Assembly (NCBI GenBank): GCA_022702545.1
Contig: JAHRBC010000006.1
Span: 372,001-436,000, forward strand
Length of the DNA: 64,000 nt
Reading direction: 5' to 3'
Source: Phycomyces nitens
Taxonomy: Eukaryota > Mucoromycota > Mucoromycetes > Mucorales > Phycomycetaceae
How positions within the stretch are numbered: position 1 is the first letter of the stretch; the number at the start of each line of letters is the position of its first letter. Below are positions 22,456 to 36,820 of this stretch, piece after piece. Position numbers and translations under genes: made by a program. The notes under the pieces are model-generated. The model ran no database searches. It had not been told where the DNA came from and saw nothing but the letters and a program-made list of their open reading frames with translations.

Positions 22456-24031
22456 TTATTTGGATTGTTTGTCAGCAATTGCTAGTCCTTCACTAAAGTC
22501 AAGAACCATAATTCGCTTGTCTTGTCCCGCACTATGGTTAAAATGTTGGTTACTCTAATCGTTGCTTATAAACCATCAAAAACTACCTTAGGATTCGTGA
22601 TCGGCTCATCAGCACATTAAAGATCCAGCTCGAATGGCCACTCTGGAAGCTAAGCGAGCATTGTCCGGTATTGCTGTCCCAGACACGCAGCGTACAATCG
22701 TAACTTCCAGTCAGGATTTTATCCTAAGGCACATTTAGAATATAGTTTTAGCTTGTCATTGCAGATATTTTGGCCACAAAGCATACCTCTAGACAGTCTA
22801 TGGACCGAATGACATCTGTGTGTCCCTTTAACACCGATAGACATTCACCCGTCAGTCCATTCCATATCCTCACTTTGCCATCCTGGCCACCTGTGTAGAT
22901 ATTGGTCCCATTGACCTTTATGCAGGCTAATCCTCGCTTGTGATCCATTGTCCGTAGACATTTGCCAGTATCCAGGTCCCATATCTTGAGCTTTCCGTCT
23001 CCAGACGCACTTGCAAGACATGTGGAACCAAATGATGCGACTGCATTGACGGGTCCATCGTGCATTAGGATGAGCTCTGTCTCTCCATCACGCCAGATAC
23101 GAATCGAGTGGTCTCGAGATGCACTCGCATATCTGTCGCCCACAAAACACACGTCAAGTACTCCTTGGGTGTGCCCAGAAAGGCGTCTCAGGGGGATCAT
23201 GTCGGGAGACCAGATCCAACAGGAATTATCAGAGGAGCCAGTGATGAGACCACGAATGGGATCATATCGCATACATAACACACTTGCTTGGTGGGCTGTG
23301 TATCTGGCTTCCACTTTGCGACTCGAAAGGTTCCATCGCATTACTTCGCAATCCCGTCCTCCACTCAATACATGATCCGAGTCGATCCAGGCAAGACAGT
23401 AGATGCTTTTATGGTGTCCATATAAATAGTCTGTTGTGGTTTGGCCCTGTTGCCATCGCGACTGGAGTTTGTCGTGAGACTTGTAAAGGCTGTAAAAAGA
23501 AGGTATTGATGAAGTTGGAAAAAACTGACGGGCAAACAACGCACTCCACAGCAAATTTGAATGGCAAATGTGATTCAATGAACGGGACACAGTGCTAATG
23601 TTGCAGACAATGGTTGGCGTATCAAGATAGAGGAGGATCTGGAGAATGACTTCGATGGGTAGACCGTAAAGACGATCTATTGGTGTGTTAAAATGCGTAT
23701 TACAATGCCTGGATGACGAAAGGTACAACATACTCTTTTCGGCAAGGGTTGGAATGGTTGTGGTCGATTGGGATTTTCGGCGACCAGACTGTACAAACTT
23801 TGGTAAGAGTTGGTAAAAGTTTGTGCTCATGATCTTTCTCTTGGAAGCTGCTTGATTGGAGTCCTGTGAGGACCGACGGCGACCATTTGAAGGGTTCAGA
23901 CAGACAGTTGTAGCCGAACCGTCCTTCTTGGTGACAATGGCGTAATACATTGGAGACTGCAGCAGTTCTCCTGTATTTGAACGTGGGGTTAGAGAGGCAA
24001 AGAAGTTTAGAGACAGTGGCGAGGCGATCAT
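22456..24031 (-). CDS. F-box/WD40-repeat protein (SCF substrate adaptor)
   Basis: Three exons: 24031-22787, 22723-22587, 22531-22456; 485 residues. A basic, serine-rich N-terminus precedes an F-box at about residues 117-170 (LYGLPIEVILQILLYLDTPT, then NISTVSRSLNHICHSNLLW). WD40 repeats fill residue 203 to the end: HHKSIYCLAWIDSDHVLSGG, TAHQASVLCMRYDP, LSGHTQGVLDVCFVGD, HDGPVNAVASFGS, DHKRGLACIKVNG, KGHTDVIRSIDCLE, with WD-type ends such as LKIWDL, VRIWNG and LRVWDS. The F-box recruits Skp1-cullin-1; the propeller binds a phosphorylated substrate for ubiquitination. Substrate specificity cannot be read from the sequence. A homologue of Cdc4/Met30/Pof1 is possible, but none is clearly indicated. 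Confidence 0.88.
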
Positions 24032-25534
24032 GGCTGCAATAAAAGGAGAAGAAAATGGACATTAACAAAACTTTTTTTGCTGGAGCTATTTATCCTACCT
24101 ATGGGCACATGCGTTCCCCGCATTTTTCAGAAGCGGAGAGACCCAAGGTAGGAGTTTCTCATTCCAAGCTTTTCCCAACTGTGCCCCGCACTCGGAGAAG
24201 AGCAACAAGAGGCCAATTTAAGCGGGGACCAATACGAACCATAAAGATGACCAGAGAGAGAGTGAATGAATAAATGCTTTTCTTTTGGGTTTTTCTTTAG
24301 TAAGCGTTTTAATAATAATCTTTTCCTTCACATGTAAGATACACCAAATCAACTGTTTTCCAAGTCTTTATGATACATTTGCTGTGAATCCTTCAACTTA
24401 AATGTCTCTAGAGATCCAAAATAATAATAATAATAATAAATAAATCATCTGGTGTGATTTGCAAAACGGTGAAAATCATGGGCTGGCTAGACTACTTGCA
24501 ATATTATATTATATAATATAAAAAGAAAGAAAGAAAGAAAGAAAGCCTGTTTGGACTAGACTCTGAATCTTGTTATTTCGATTCATGTACGATTACCAAA
24601 TGATTAAACCAATACCTCTACACACACAATACGCATCATACCATTCACTCTGGGATAAATAGAGGGTCTCTATTGGGTCCAATGGGTTGGGCACAGTTGC
24701 ACGGTTGCACAGTTTCGCGCCGTTATTCCATAATCAATCTCTGGCCTTCCTTGTCAAATGGTGGTCTTGCAAGGGCTTATTTACTTTTTGAATCAATCAA
24801 AGAATTTCGTTTCACTTGTGAGTTTAGGCGATGTGGGCCTATTGCTGAAAATAAATGTCAAACCAACTAGTTCTGAGGCCGAAAGTTTATTATAATACAG
24901 CATATAAATCTATAATCTTTTTTATTTTTATTTTTATCTATCTATCTAGGGTCTACAGGGCCCATACCCAGTTGGCCATTCTAGAGGATTTGTCAGACAA
25001 TATAGACAATAGTAGTGGGCATTGGGCTACATGTCATTTTTATTGTTTTCAAGGCCATTGCAGAAATTTGGGTCTTTATATATATATATATAATTGCTGG
25101 ATATTGAAACAATTCAATATGAATTTTCAGCAATAATAATTATAATTATAATTATAATAAAAAATAGATACCAATATATTTACATCCCCTGGATAACCCG
25201 GCAAAATTATGTTTTTTTTTTGTTTTGCGGAAATAAAGAATTGCTCTTAAAGACACGGTTTGACCCGTCTATCAAACAGCCCAAATTGTTCTCATATTAC
25301 CACAGCACAACAACAACAACAACAAAAAGAACTTGGGAATTATTGCTTATAAGTGGTCCTGGCCATGTACTGGATCAATTGACCATGCTTCATAATAATT
25401 ATCCAACGGCAGAAATCAGAAATATAATAGCATCAATGGTGTGACAAGGATCGTGACTTGTTTGGCCATTGTCTTGAATGTAAAGAGTTCGAGTTCAATT
25501 GCTTGACTAAACCAAACCAAACCAAACCAAAACG
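24032..25534. other. divergent intergenic region
   Basis: Promoter space between the F-box/WD40 and Trp-tRNA synthetase genes. It holds a GAAA repeat (24526-24545), AATAAT runs, a TTTATA run (25076-25092), an AACAAC run (25309-25324) and an AACCAAACC triple repeat (25510-25530). Plus-strand ORFs here lack recognisable domains. Confidence 0.45.
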
Positions 25535-26869
25535 ATGCTCAAGGTAAAGACGAGTAGCATTCTTTTATAAACACTCGGGCAACTCACCGACAAGCTCCTG
25601 AAAAAGAACTCGGCGAGTGCTGCATCAAAGGCCCGGATCATATTCTCGGGAATCCAGCCCACAGGACAACCTCATTTGGGAAACTACCTCGGCGCGCTTG
25701 ACAACTGGGTAAAACTCCAGCCAAATGCCGAGGATTCGGAATCAAAGACGTATTATAGCATTGTCGATCTTCATGCCATAACAATGCCTCAAGATCCCGC
25801 TCAATTGCGACAGGGAAAACTTGACATGGCAATGACATTGTTGGCATGTGGAGTGGATCCCAAGCGTAGTATCCTATTTGAACAGAGTCGTGTACGTGCT
25901 CATGCTGAACTTGCTTGGATATTCAATTGCATTACACCCGTGGGATGGCTGGGACGCATGACACAGTGGAAGGTATATATATATATATATAAAGATAATA
26001 AACTGCATCAAACGCTAAACATCCATGATACCATTGTAGACAAAGATGGAATCGAAATCAAAGGGAATGCATGCCCAGACTCTGGCCGATGAATCCCAGA
26101 CAGTCGGTTTACGCATGGGTTTGTTTGATTACCCCGTACTTCAGGCTGCGGATATCCTGTTATACAAGTAAACCCAAAGATGTCAGCAAACTAGGCTGAA
26201 CAAAAAAAAAGTTAAAAAAAAGAGGTGCTCATGGGCAATGTTTATTGACAGGGCAACCCATGTACCAATTGGCGAAGATCAAATCCAACATCTTGAATTG
26301 GCACGCGATATCGGCACTGCATTTAATACCACCTTCCAGTCCACCTTTCCTCTCCCAGAAGCCATTATTCGTAAGTTGGACGCCAAGGTTCAAGTACCCA
26401 ATTAACAAGACCATTAGCCCCAACCAAGCGTGTCATGTCGTTGCGTGAGCCAGGAGCCAAGATGTCCAAGTCTGATCCATCTGATTTTGCACGTATCAAC
26501 CTTACTGACTCACCCGAGGTGATTAATGCAAAGATTGGACGGGCAACCACAGATGGCATACGAGGAGTATCATTTGATCCCAAGGAGAGACCAGGTGTAT
26601 CCAATCTGCTAGGCATGTATGCAGCCATGCGTGGGCTGGAAATAGACGCTGCTGTCAAGGCATTTGAAGACATAAATAGCACAAAGGTCTTTAAAGAACA
26701 GGTCGCAGAGTCTATTATAGAGCGCCTGACACCCATTCAGAAAGAATTGGCGCGTCTTGAGCAGGATGTGGGCTATGTGCGCCAGGTCTTGGATGAAGGT
26801 GCGCGCAAGGCAGATCAAGTAGCCAACCATAACATGGAAGAGGTTTACAAGGCTGTTGGATTACGTTAA
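25535..26869 (+). CDS. MSW1: tryptophanyl-tRNA synthetase, mitochondrial type
   Basis: Five exons: 25535-25543, 25595-25972, 26040-26167, 26252-26370, 26418-26869; 361 residues. Exon 1 encodes only Met-Leu-Lys, so the start is the least certain part. Class I signatures are clear: the HIGH-type motif in [17 protein letters not shown] and the KMSKS loop in [15 protein letters not shown]. Trp-binding and core blocks ([58 protein letters not shown]) follow the bacterial/mitochondrial type rather than the larger cytosolic enzyme. It charges mitochondrial tRNA-Trp with tryptophan using ATP. The basic N-terminus with K, S and A residues is compatible with mitochondrial targeting. The gene ends 51 bases from the convergent sphingomyelinase-like gene. 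Confidence 0.93.
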
Positions 26870-26920
26870 AAAATAAATAGAATGTAGTGTATAATTTTTA
26901 TTAATAATGAATTGAATGAA

Positions 26921-28489
26921 TTAGAGTAGTTGGACATTGCAGCTCATACCATAATGATCTATATAAAAAATCAGTCTGATTAGTAATGTTCATATTTATA
27001 TTCATATAACAATTATAGCGTACCTGATATCTGTGAAAAATGCATTTTGGACTTTTGTTCTTTGGTCAGGGCATCATTGTCCCGGACAGCAAAGGGCTCA
27101 ATGGTGACATTACCAATAGTGATGTCTGTGGTGTTTCGGCTGGCCCAGAGAATACGATCTAGACTCTGAAGGGTCATCCATTGGTCTGTGTGGGTCAGGG
27201 CAGTTTCTGCAGGAACTTCTGTATGGTTTACGGTGACCTTGTCTCCAAAAGTGACGGGGTGGTATCCAAATGTTGCATATCCCATGTCCTTCCAGCTCAC
27301 ACGCCAGCTGTCAGTCCACATATTCTGGTGAAGAAGAGTGTCCCAGACACCCTTACCACTGAGAATTTCCATCATTTTTGTATAGGCTTTGGAACTTGCG
27401 TTTGGAGCAGATGCGTTGTGGGCAGATGCATCGACATTAAGGTCGCCAGTGAGCAGGATAGGATCAGAGTCTTTTTCGGTAGTGGCCTGTATGAAGCGAT
27501 GCAACAATCCAAACTGAGAGTATCGCATTCGGGTATCTTCTTCGTTAAGAGCGCCCTTTACATCGTACGAGGCTTGGGTGTGGCTTGTATAGAGATGAAT
27601 TCGGCGGGTGGCATTAAGCTCTATCAATGCGTGGAGAGCACCTTTGCAGGAGAGCCTTTAGGGCTATGAGCAAATCTGTTGTTAGGTAGCGAATTGGTTC
27701 TTACCAGTCGCTGTGAAGACCACGGGGAAACTCAAGGATATCTGACTGGTTAATGGGAAATCTGGAGAGCAACAATAAGCCGCCGTCTGCTGCCAATTCC
27801 CATGGATAGTGGCGTGGAGAGGCAACATGATGGTTGAAGCCAATGTTTCTTGCTTCCCTAATAAGACGATCGATACGCCGGTTTGCAAATGCAAAAGCCT
27901 CTTGTATAGCTACTACGTCATATTTTGGGAGGATGTAACGAATGATATAATCCAATCGTTCGTCCTTGTAATCGTCTGCATTGTTCTTTACACCTGGTGG
28001 GCGCATGATGATGTTGAGAGTCAGGAACCGAGCAGTAGAGTTTGTTGTTTTGTCAGGCAAACGGGCTGGAGGGAGAGATGCTGGAGATAGGTACAATGTG
28101 GTTGTGAGAAAGAAGAGGAACAATGCCAGTCCTGACACCAAAAGACAAACAAACCACCCAGAGATACGAGTCCCACACCCAAGTGGTCTTTTGGTCTTTG
28201 TGCTTTCGGGTCCACTCTCGGAATCAATGGGTGAAAAGGTGGTCTGGCTGCCTCGACGAAAGATGCTGCCTAGACGTCCGAAATAGGAAGACTTTTGGTG
28301 GAGAGTGGGTGCAAGAGTGGAGGTGGGACTCAAGAGGCTTTCTTGAGAGGCATTGGCGCCCAACAAGGGAGCACCCTCTCTGCTGCTGGGGTAGCTGCTT
28401 GGGTAGTTGCTAGGATAGTCTTCGTTAAAGTCGTCCAGGGCCCCTAGTTCGCTCATTTCATGGGCCTGGTAGTGCTGTACAGAAGCCAT
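26921..28489 (-). CDS. neutral sphingomyelinase-like phosphodiesterase, membrane-anchored
   Basis: Three exons: 28489-27705, 27655-27024, 26958-26921; 484 residues. An acidic N-terminal cytosolic segment with YPSNYPSSYPSS repeats is followed by one membrane span (about residues 111-134, GWFVCLLVSGLALFLFFLTT). The endonuclease/exonuclease/phosphatase fold comes next: RFLTLNI, then YDVVAIQEAFAF (metal-binding Glu), DGGLLLLSRFPI, LYTSHTQASY, PILLTGDLNVDA (Asp and Asn of the active site), SLDRILW, and the terminal SDHYGM with the catalytic His split across exons 2 and 3. All catalytic blocks of the nSMase family are present. The family cleaves sphingomyelin, or in fungi inositol phosphosphingolipids, to ceramide. 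The substrate in this organism is inference. Confidence 0.88.
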
Positions 28490-28644
28490 TTTTCATAAAA
28501 AATATGTACAGAAAGAATAAAACAATAATAATAAACGCAGGATGAGGCTGGTGGATACGAGGATTTATAGGTTGCCGTAGTTCCGACCGGGTGATTATAT
28601 TTACCCACCTCTAGTTTTAAAAAAATTAAATACTTTTTTTTTAT

Positions 28645-31188
<2,544 letters not shown>

Positions 31189-32032
31189 ATGTGGACCAAG
31201 TTGACGGAAAAGGTAGATTGGTGGCCATTTGGTGGATACTAAAGATATATATATATGAATAGGCTTCTCAAATACAAAGCCAAGACAATCCAGCCGAATG
31301 GACCTCTATTGTTGATCTGCTGAGAGGCTTACGGGAAGGCATATATGCATCCCAATGGAGCAAAGGCGATCTTGAGTTCTCTGTAAAGGTCTTTGAACAA
31401 TCGGTTATGTGCTGTATCCAAGCCAATAACCACAACGAACTTCTCAAGAGTATGCGCGTCTTGGTAGACGAACTTTACCAAATACCCAGTGTGAGTTTAT
31501 ATTTATTGTTTTGTTTTTGTTAAAAAGTAAGACCCATAGCTCAAGATTCTTTTGTCAAATAAATAAATAAATAAAGGTTACTCCTAAAAACTACCATTGC
31601 GCCCTGTATGCTCTTTTCTTGGTGTTTTATGACAGAACCTCTGGGTTGGACCGAATCAATGAACTGCCACTGGATCTTCCAGAAAACAGATTTGTTAGGT
31701 CTGTCGTACGCTGTGTAGTTGTCACCAAGGATCCCATACAGTTCTATGGGCTATACGAATCCTGTCCTGATAGATACTTTAAACTACTGCTGGGTAGCTA
31801 CATGGACAAAATGCGTCTGATTTCCATAAGCGTCCTTAGAAAGGCATACCTCAGTGTTCCTATCGCGTGGGCAACTTACTGCTTGGGTCTGGCTGACTCG
31901 AGTCAAACAGTCCCGACTATCGATCGCCTCATAACCCCAACATGCATTGATCGGCTTGATCCAGACACCAACACGCTCTATTTTGTCCGCAACAACAAGA
32001 AAGTAATAAAGACAGATGAGCCAAAGATCTAG
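31189..32032 (+). CDS. Sac3/GANP/Thp3-family protein (small form)
   Basis: Three exons: 31189-31212, 31263-31490, 31577-32032; 235 residues. All three boundaries are phase 0. The order of conserved helices follows the SAC3/GANP domain: a region before it (TSIVDLLRGLREGIYAS), then SVKVFEQSVMCCIQANN, NELLKSMRVLVDELY, YHCALYALFLVFYDR, FVRSVVRCVVVTKDPIQFY, CPDRYFKLLLGSYMDKMR, LISISVLRKAYLSVPI. This helical repeat plus winged-helix fold is a PCI-like scaffold in mRNA export (Sac3, TREX-2) and transcription-coupled complexes (Thp3-Csn12). The short length suggests a stand-alone module, closer to Thp3/SAC3D1-like proteins than to Sac3 itself. Family assignment rests on pattern similarity and needs a profile search. 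Confidence 0.6.
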
Positions 32033-32718
32033 TACTTGACTTGGTATAATCACTGCAAATATTGTTTTTTGTTAATGGAAATTCCCATGTTTTACAAGTA
32101 ATTATTGGCAATCGGTAATGATTCTTATATATATATTATATATATGTGGTATAGAATAACAAACAACGTTGAATGAGATTTAGACTCTGGTTTTAGTTGT
32201 CAGTAAACCTCTCTCTCTCTCTTTTTAAGGAACAGTTAAAGCCATAAAGCTTGTACCCATGGTGGTAACTGGTCATTGCAGATATTAAATTGGGAAAATA
32301 AAGTGTATAATGTTTCTATTGCTTATAAACACTCTTGTACGCTCTAAATGCTATACATTGCTGTATTTTTTGGATTAGTATCCAATTGGTTTTACCCCAC
32401 ATTTTACACATTTGCCAAAGAAACAAGACCTTTTTTTAAAAATATTTTTATTTTGTGGCATATTTATTTGTCATTGTTGGTTTTTGATGAAAGGATGGGA
32501 TATATAATGTAAAGAAATGGGACTTGAGATACATATAGAAAAAGAATGTGGATAGACAAGGATTAAAAAAAGAAGGAGGGGTCCAGCATGATAAGGACAG
32601 TTGGGTATAGGCAAGGATCAAATGAGAGGACGAGAAATCTATGGATTATAGATCAAAAGGAGCATGGAATGGGTAGCAATAAAATAACAATGCAAGATCA
32701 ATAATACAAAAAGACTCA
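32033..32718. other. convergent 3' intergenic region
   Basis: 3' flanks of the Sac3/GANP-like and PH-LRR genes. TA palindromic run at 32128-32147 and a TCTC run at 32211-32223. No gene seen. Confidence 0.5.
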
Positions 32719-35700
32719 TCAATGTACTCTATCGCCAGAAGGTGAGTATATGTTTGAACACAAGCGTATAGCATGCTTCTCTTCCCAAAATGAATTTCGG
32801 TCTGTCTCGGACTCATTGTCATAGACTCTTTGCTCAATATCGCCCAGTTCATTACCACCAACACCAAAATCGTCTGTGAAGCCTGGATCGTCCATCATGT
32901 CGTTAAATTGTGGCTGCCCCGGATATCCAGACCCTCCGTACGGATCCTGTCCGGTAGGTATATACCAAGAGGTATCGTATCCACTGTTTTCACTCCTCAT
33001 ACTGTAAGCAGGATCACTGGGCTGATTGTGTGCATACACGTGCGGTTTATCGGTATAGTAATACGACGACGAAACGGGAGATGAGATTGGTGTCTCTGGA
33101 GGGTCTTGAGCCCAACTTTCGAAATCATTGAGATAAGAAAAGTTTGGCGGTGGAATATCATCCGATATTCGAAACCCTCGAGTAGGCGATTCGACTGGAG
33201 AGGACATGGAGGCCATTGAACTAGAGCTAGGCATAGGTACAAATCGAACGCTGTTGCTGCTTAACTGACGGCATCGATAAGGGACACTATTGACACTGCC
33301 GACACTGCTGCTCTCATCACCTTTGCTTGCAATGCTTGGGATCCGGTCCACTCTGGTCGAGCTGCTGCTGGGTCCACGTGCACTACGCTCTTGGAGCTTT
33401 AACTGGGCCATGGAAAACTCTTGGACTGACATTTGTATTTGAGCCTGTATGACTTGGTCGCGCTTCATCTTGGCCAGATGTGCTTGCATGTTCTTTTCGG
33501 AAGCACCAACTAGACCGTCCACAACATCATTGATCTTTTTATAGTTAAACTCTGCAACCTGGCGAGCCTGGACTTGGGTTTGCAATTGGGCCTTTACGTT
33601 TCTGGCATCACTTCCGGTAGAATGAACAATAAACCAGAGTGTTTCATTTTCGCTGTGGATATATCCTGTGATGGTCTCCTTTAGAGATTTGAGCTGGAAA
33701 CGCAGATCCATGCGAGGCTTTTCAAGCTTGATGATATTGGTGTTCTGTTGGATAGCATTGGACAATACACGGAAGCCAGCTATGGTAGTCTAATAACACT
33801 GTAAATGTACTGCAGATTAAGGTTGGATAAGGTCTACCTTTGTATCATCCAAGCCAAGGTGACTCAAGGAATGATTGGTTTCCAATACATTGGCAAGGGC
33901 TATTGTACCAGCATCACCCCATCCAAGTCCAGTAACATCAAGACGTTCCATGGTCGTGTTTCGACTCAGGCCCTCGAGAGCCTCTGTGATTGCCATGGCC
34001 AGATTGGTCTTCAAACCACTGTTTTCACCAGTCATCTTGATATTCAACTCCTTCATAACTGTATTGCGTTCAAAGAATAGGGACATCATACGTATCGTGT
34101 CGGCAGAGATGGTTGAATTGACAATGGAGATATCAGAAATATCAAGAAATATCAGGGTGGGATTGTAGCGCATGCAATCCAAAAGTTCACGTAGAGTATT
34201 GTCTTCCCACTTGGTCTTGGCCAGCGATAGAGAATGAGGACCCTCGCCGTGCATAAGAGTGTGAAATAGCTTTGGCAAGTACATGACTTCCTTCATGATT
34301 GGATTGTCACCAATGCTGAGATGCATGCGTTGGTTTCTGCTCTGGCTAATGGCAATCAAGATGTTGTTGACGTGCTGACCGTGCAAAGAACAATCGTCCA
34401 GGTGAAGTGCTTGAATGGAAGAGAATGAGGGAGAATGGATCCATTGCATCAATATTCCAACATACCCATCGTTTAGTCTGTTGCCTCCGATATCCAACTC
34501 GCGAAGTTTGCAGCCGTCAAACATGTTTGGCCTCAGTTGAAGACTGCATTTTCGAATACGCAGAATAACCAGCCTACTGAAATACTTTAAGATCGAGTCA
34601 ATGATTGCAGGGTGGAGGGTGATGTTGTTGGATGAAATGTCGAGCGACTGAAGATGGCTGGGGTTTGTGGTGATCAAGCTCTTTACGATGGTCTCGACGT
34701 CTCTTTGACTTAGGCCGGTCGAATGCACGTCTAGTTCACGAATTGCCTTTTTGTTGCTGCGAATACCAGACACGAGGGTGTGGACATCTTCTGGTGACAT
34801 TTTGTTCTCTCCAATGCATATCTGATTCAGTCCTATCTGCCCACTACACATTGCAATTCCAATCACCGAGAGTGAGGATGTAGGCGATTCGGTCAACCCA
34901 ATGCCACAGTCGGTCAGACAGAGTTTGCGCAGGGTCTTTGTGGTGGATATGATGGAGAATAACTCACTTGAGAGCATATTGTTGATATCTGGCATGTCAG
35001 AAGGAACATTTGTCCAGCCATCTTCCTTTCTCAGGACCCACTGCTCGAGTAGGTTCAAAGGCTGGTGAGAGAGATCAATTTCGCGAAAAAAGGTCTAGAG
35101 GGATATATTGATTAATGATTAATATTTTTTCTAGACAAAACATGACCCAGGATCCCCCCCTACTCACACAGTGTCTTAGAGCACGAAATACTGCCAAAAG
35201 TTCGCTCCTCTCATAATTCTGGGGAGACTCCTTGACTTCGTTTGGAGGAAGAAGTAAGAATCGTTTGGATCCAATTGGGCCATTGATCTCAAATTCAAAC
35301 CGGGCCTTGTTCAGATTAAGCGCAGCACAGTAAGCCTGAAGGATGATTTCGAATCGAAGTGAGTTTTCGTCTTCTTGGTGGACATTCATGGTTTGAATCG
35401 ACAATCGTGTCTTTACGAAAGCAACATCCTTGATATAAGCCGGAGCCTGTATCGTGTAGGTCAAGTGGCGGTCATTAGGAAGAATGCTGTGCACAGCCTG
35501 ACGAAGGGTTTGGACTATTGTCTCTGCAAATGTCGACACAAGCACAAGCTGGCGAGAAGATTTGTCAGTCTGACGGAGCAGCAGCTTAATCGTATCTCCA
35601 TTTCCATCATAGTGAATCTTTTGGATAGAAAAGAGGCCATGACGATCTCGATCAACGGACTGGATATACTTTTCATCCGCACAACCCGTTGGTAGTACAT

Positions 35701-36820
35701 ACATGCTAAATTTTCCGATGGCCAGCAGGACGACCATAAAGATCTCTTTTACGCCATTTGCGGTATTGTCCTTGGATAGTTTGAGATGCTTTTCTTTAAA
35801 GATGACCTTGTGTATAACCATCTTCTCGGAATTGTCTACCATATCCTTGTGCTTCAGGACTCGGTCAATGGCTCCAAATCGCTCGGATGGAGATACGGTT
35901 TCCATGACATGGTGGTGGATGCGGACTGTTTTGGCAATCGTATTGATCCACTGGTCGGCTTCCTTGGAGCTATCGGCTGTAAAGGTAAAGTGGAGGGCCT
36001 GGCGAGTGGTTGGGTCCAAGTGCTCGACACGAAATGAATTGCGATTAGCGACGACTGGATGAGTGGCATAGACATTCTCTAGCTTGAGCAAGATTTGATC
36101 CTTTTCAAAGGTCTGTTTTGGCTTTTTGGACAGATTGGTATCAAAGAAATCGACATCGGCTCGAGCCTTTTGCTGCGACTTGTATCGCAAAAGATAATTG
36201 TTGGTCAAGACAAAATATTCTCTTTTTGTCTTTGAGAGAAGACCTTTGTCTGGTTTGTAGGTCACTTCTCCAGCATAAAGCACCTTGAATGTTTCTCGGG
36301 CTAGATTGTGTTTCTGTTGCAGAGAATACTGATCTTCGTCTGAGGCTGGAAAGGTGGGGATAGTTCTGGGCAAGACTGGGAGGGGAGAGGCTGGTGGAGG
36401 AATTCTGGAATATTGATTGGCGTCTGTGGCAGATGCAGTGGCCCTAACGTCTCTGTAAAGATAAGAATTGCCTGACTGAGATGGGGCAGACGTAGAGGTT
36501 CGAAGACTAAGGGACTCTAGATCAAAAGGAGGATATTGGTCGTTTGATCTGCTGGTGAGTCCAGTATTGCTGGAGTTGCGTAAAGGGTGAATTGAGTCTG
36601 GTTTAAGGTAGGTTGGTGAGCTAGATATCGCTCCTTGGTTCTGGTTCCCCATGTTGTGAAATTGATCAGATTGGAGTGCCTGAGACAGCTGTTGCAAGCT
36701 TGGGTTGTAGGGAAAGGGATAGCTAAGGGGTCGACTAGAAGTTGTTGGCTGATTCCTTGTCGCTGGAGTATTTATACTACCAGTTGTCGTACTGTGCGGG
36801 CTGCGTGGTAGAGCGGCCAT
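32719..36820 (-). CDS. large PH-LRR protein, CARMIL-like architecture
   Basis: Three exons: 36820-35168, 35094-33838, 33789-32719, all junctions phase 0; 1326 residues. Residues 1-170 are Ser/Pro/Asn-rich and disordered. A PH domain spans about 180-300 (VLYAGEVTYKPD, REYFVLTNNYLLRYKS, ending EADQWINTIAKTV). A second beta-rich block fills about 330-550. Leucine-rich repeats of the ribonuclease-inhibitor type run from about 550 to 970 (for example LRKLCLTDCGIGL, IRELDVHSTGLS, LQSLDISSNNITL, LRELDIGGNRLND, IQALHLDDCSLHG, MERLDVTGLGWGD). A helical segment (KAQLQTQVQARQVAEF) and a disordered tail rich in Ser, Pro, Tyr and Gly finish the protein. PH followed by RNI-type LRRs, a helical segment and a disordered tail is the layout of CARMIL actin regulators. 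No capping-protein-binding motif was recognised, so function remains open; a cortical scaffold is the best inference. Confidence 0.75.

Noticed and set aside
25480..25500. GAGTTCGAGTTCAATTGC considered as a tRNA 3' half
   Set aside because: The T-stem does not pair properly and no cloverleaf can be drawn upstream.
27181..27669. 162-codon plus-strand ORF
   Set aside because: Antisense shadow of the sphingomyelinase-like exon 2.
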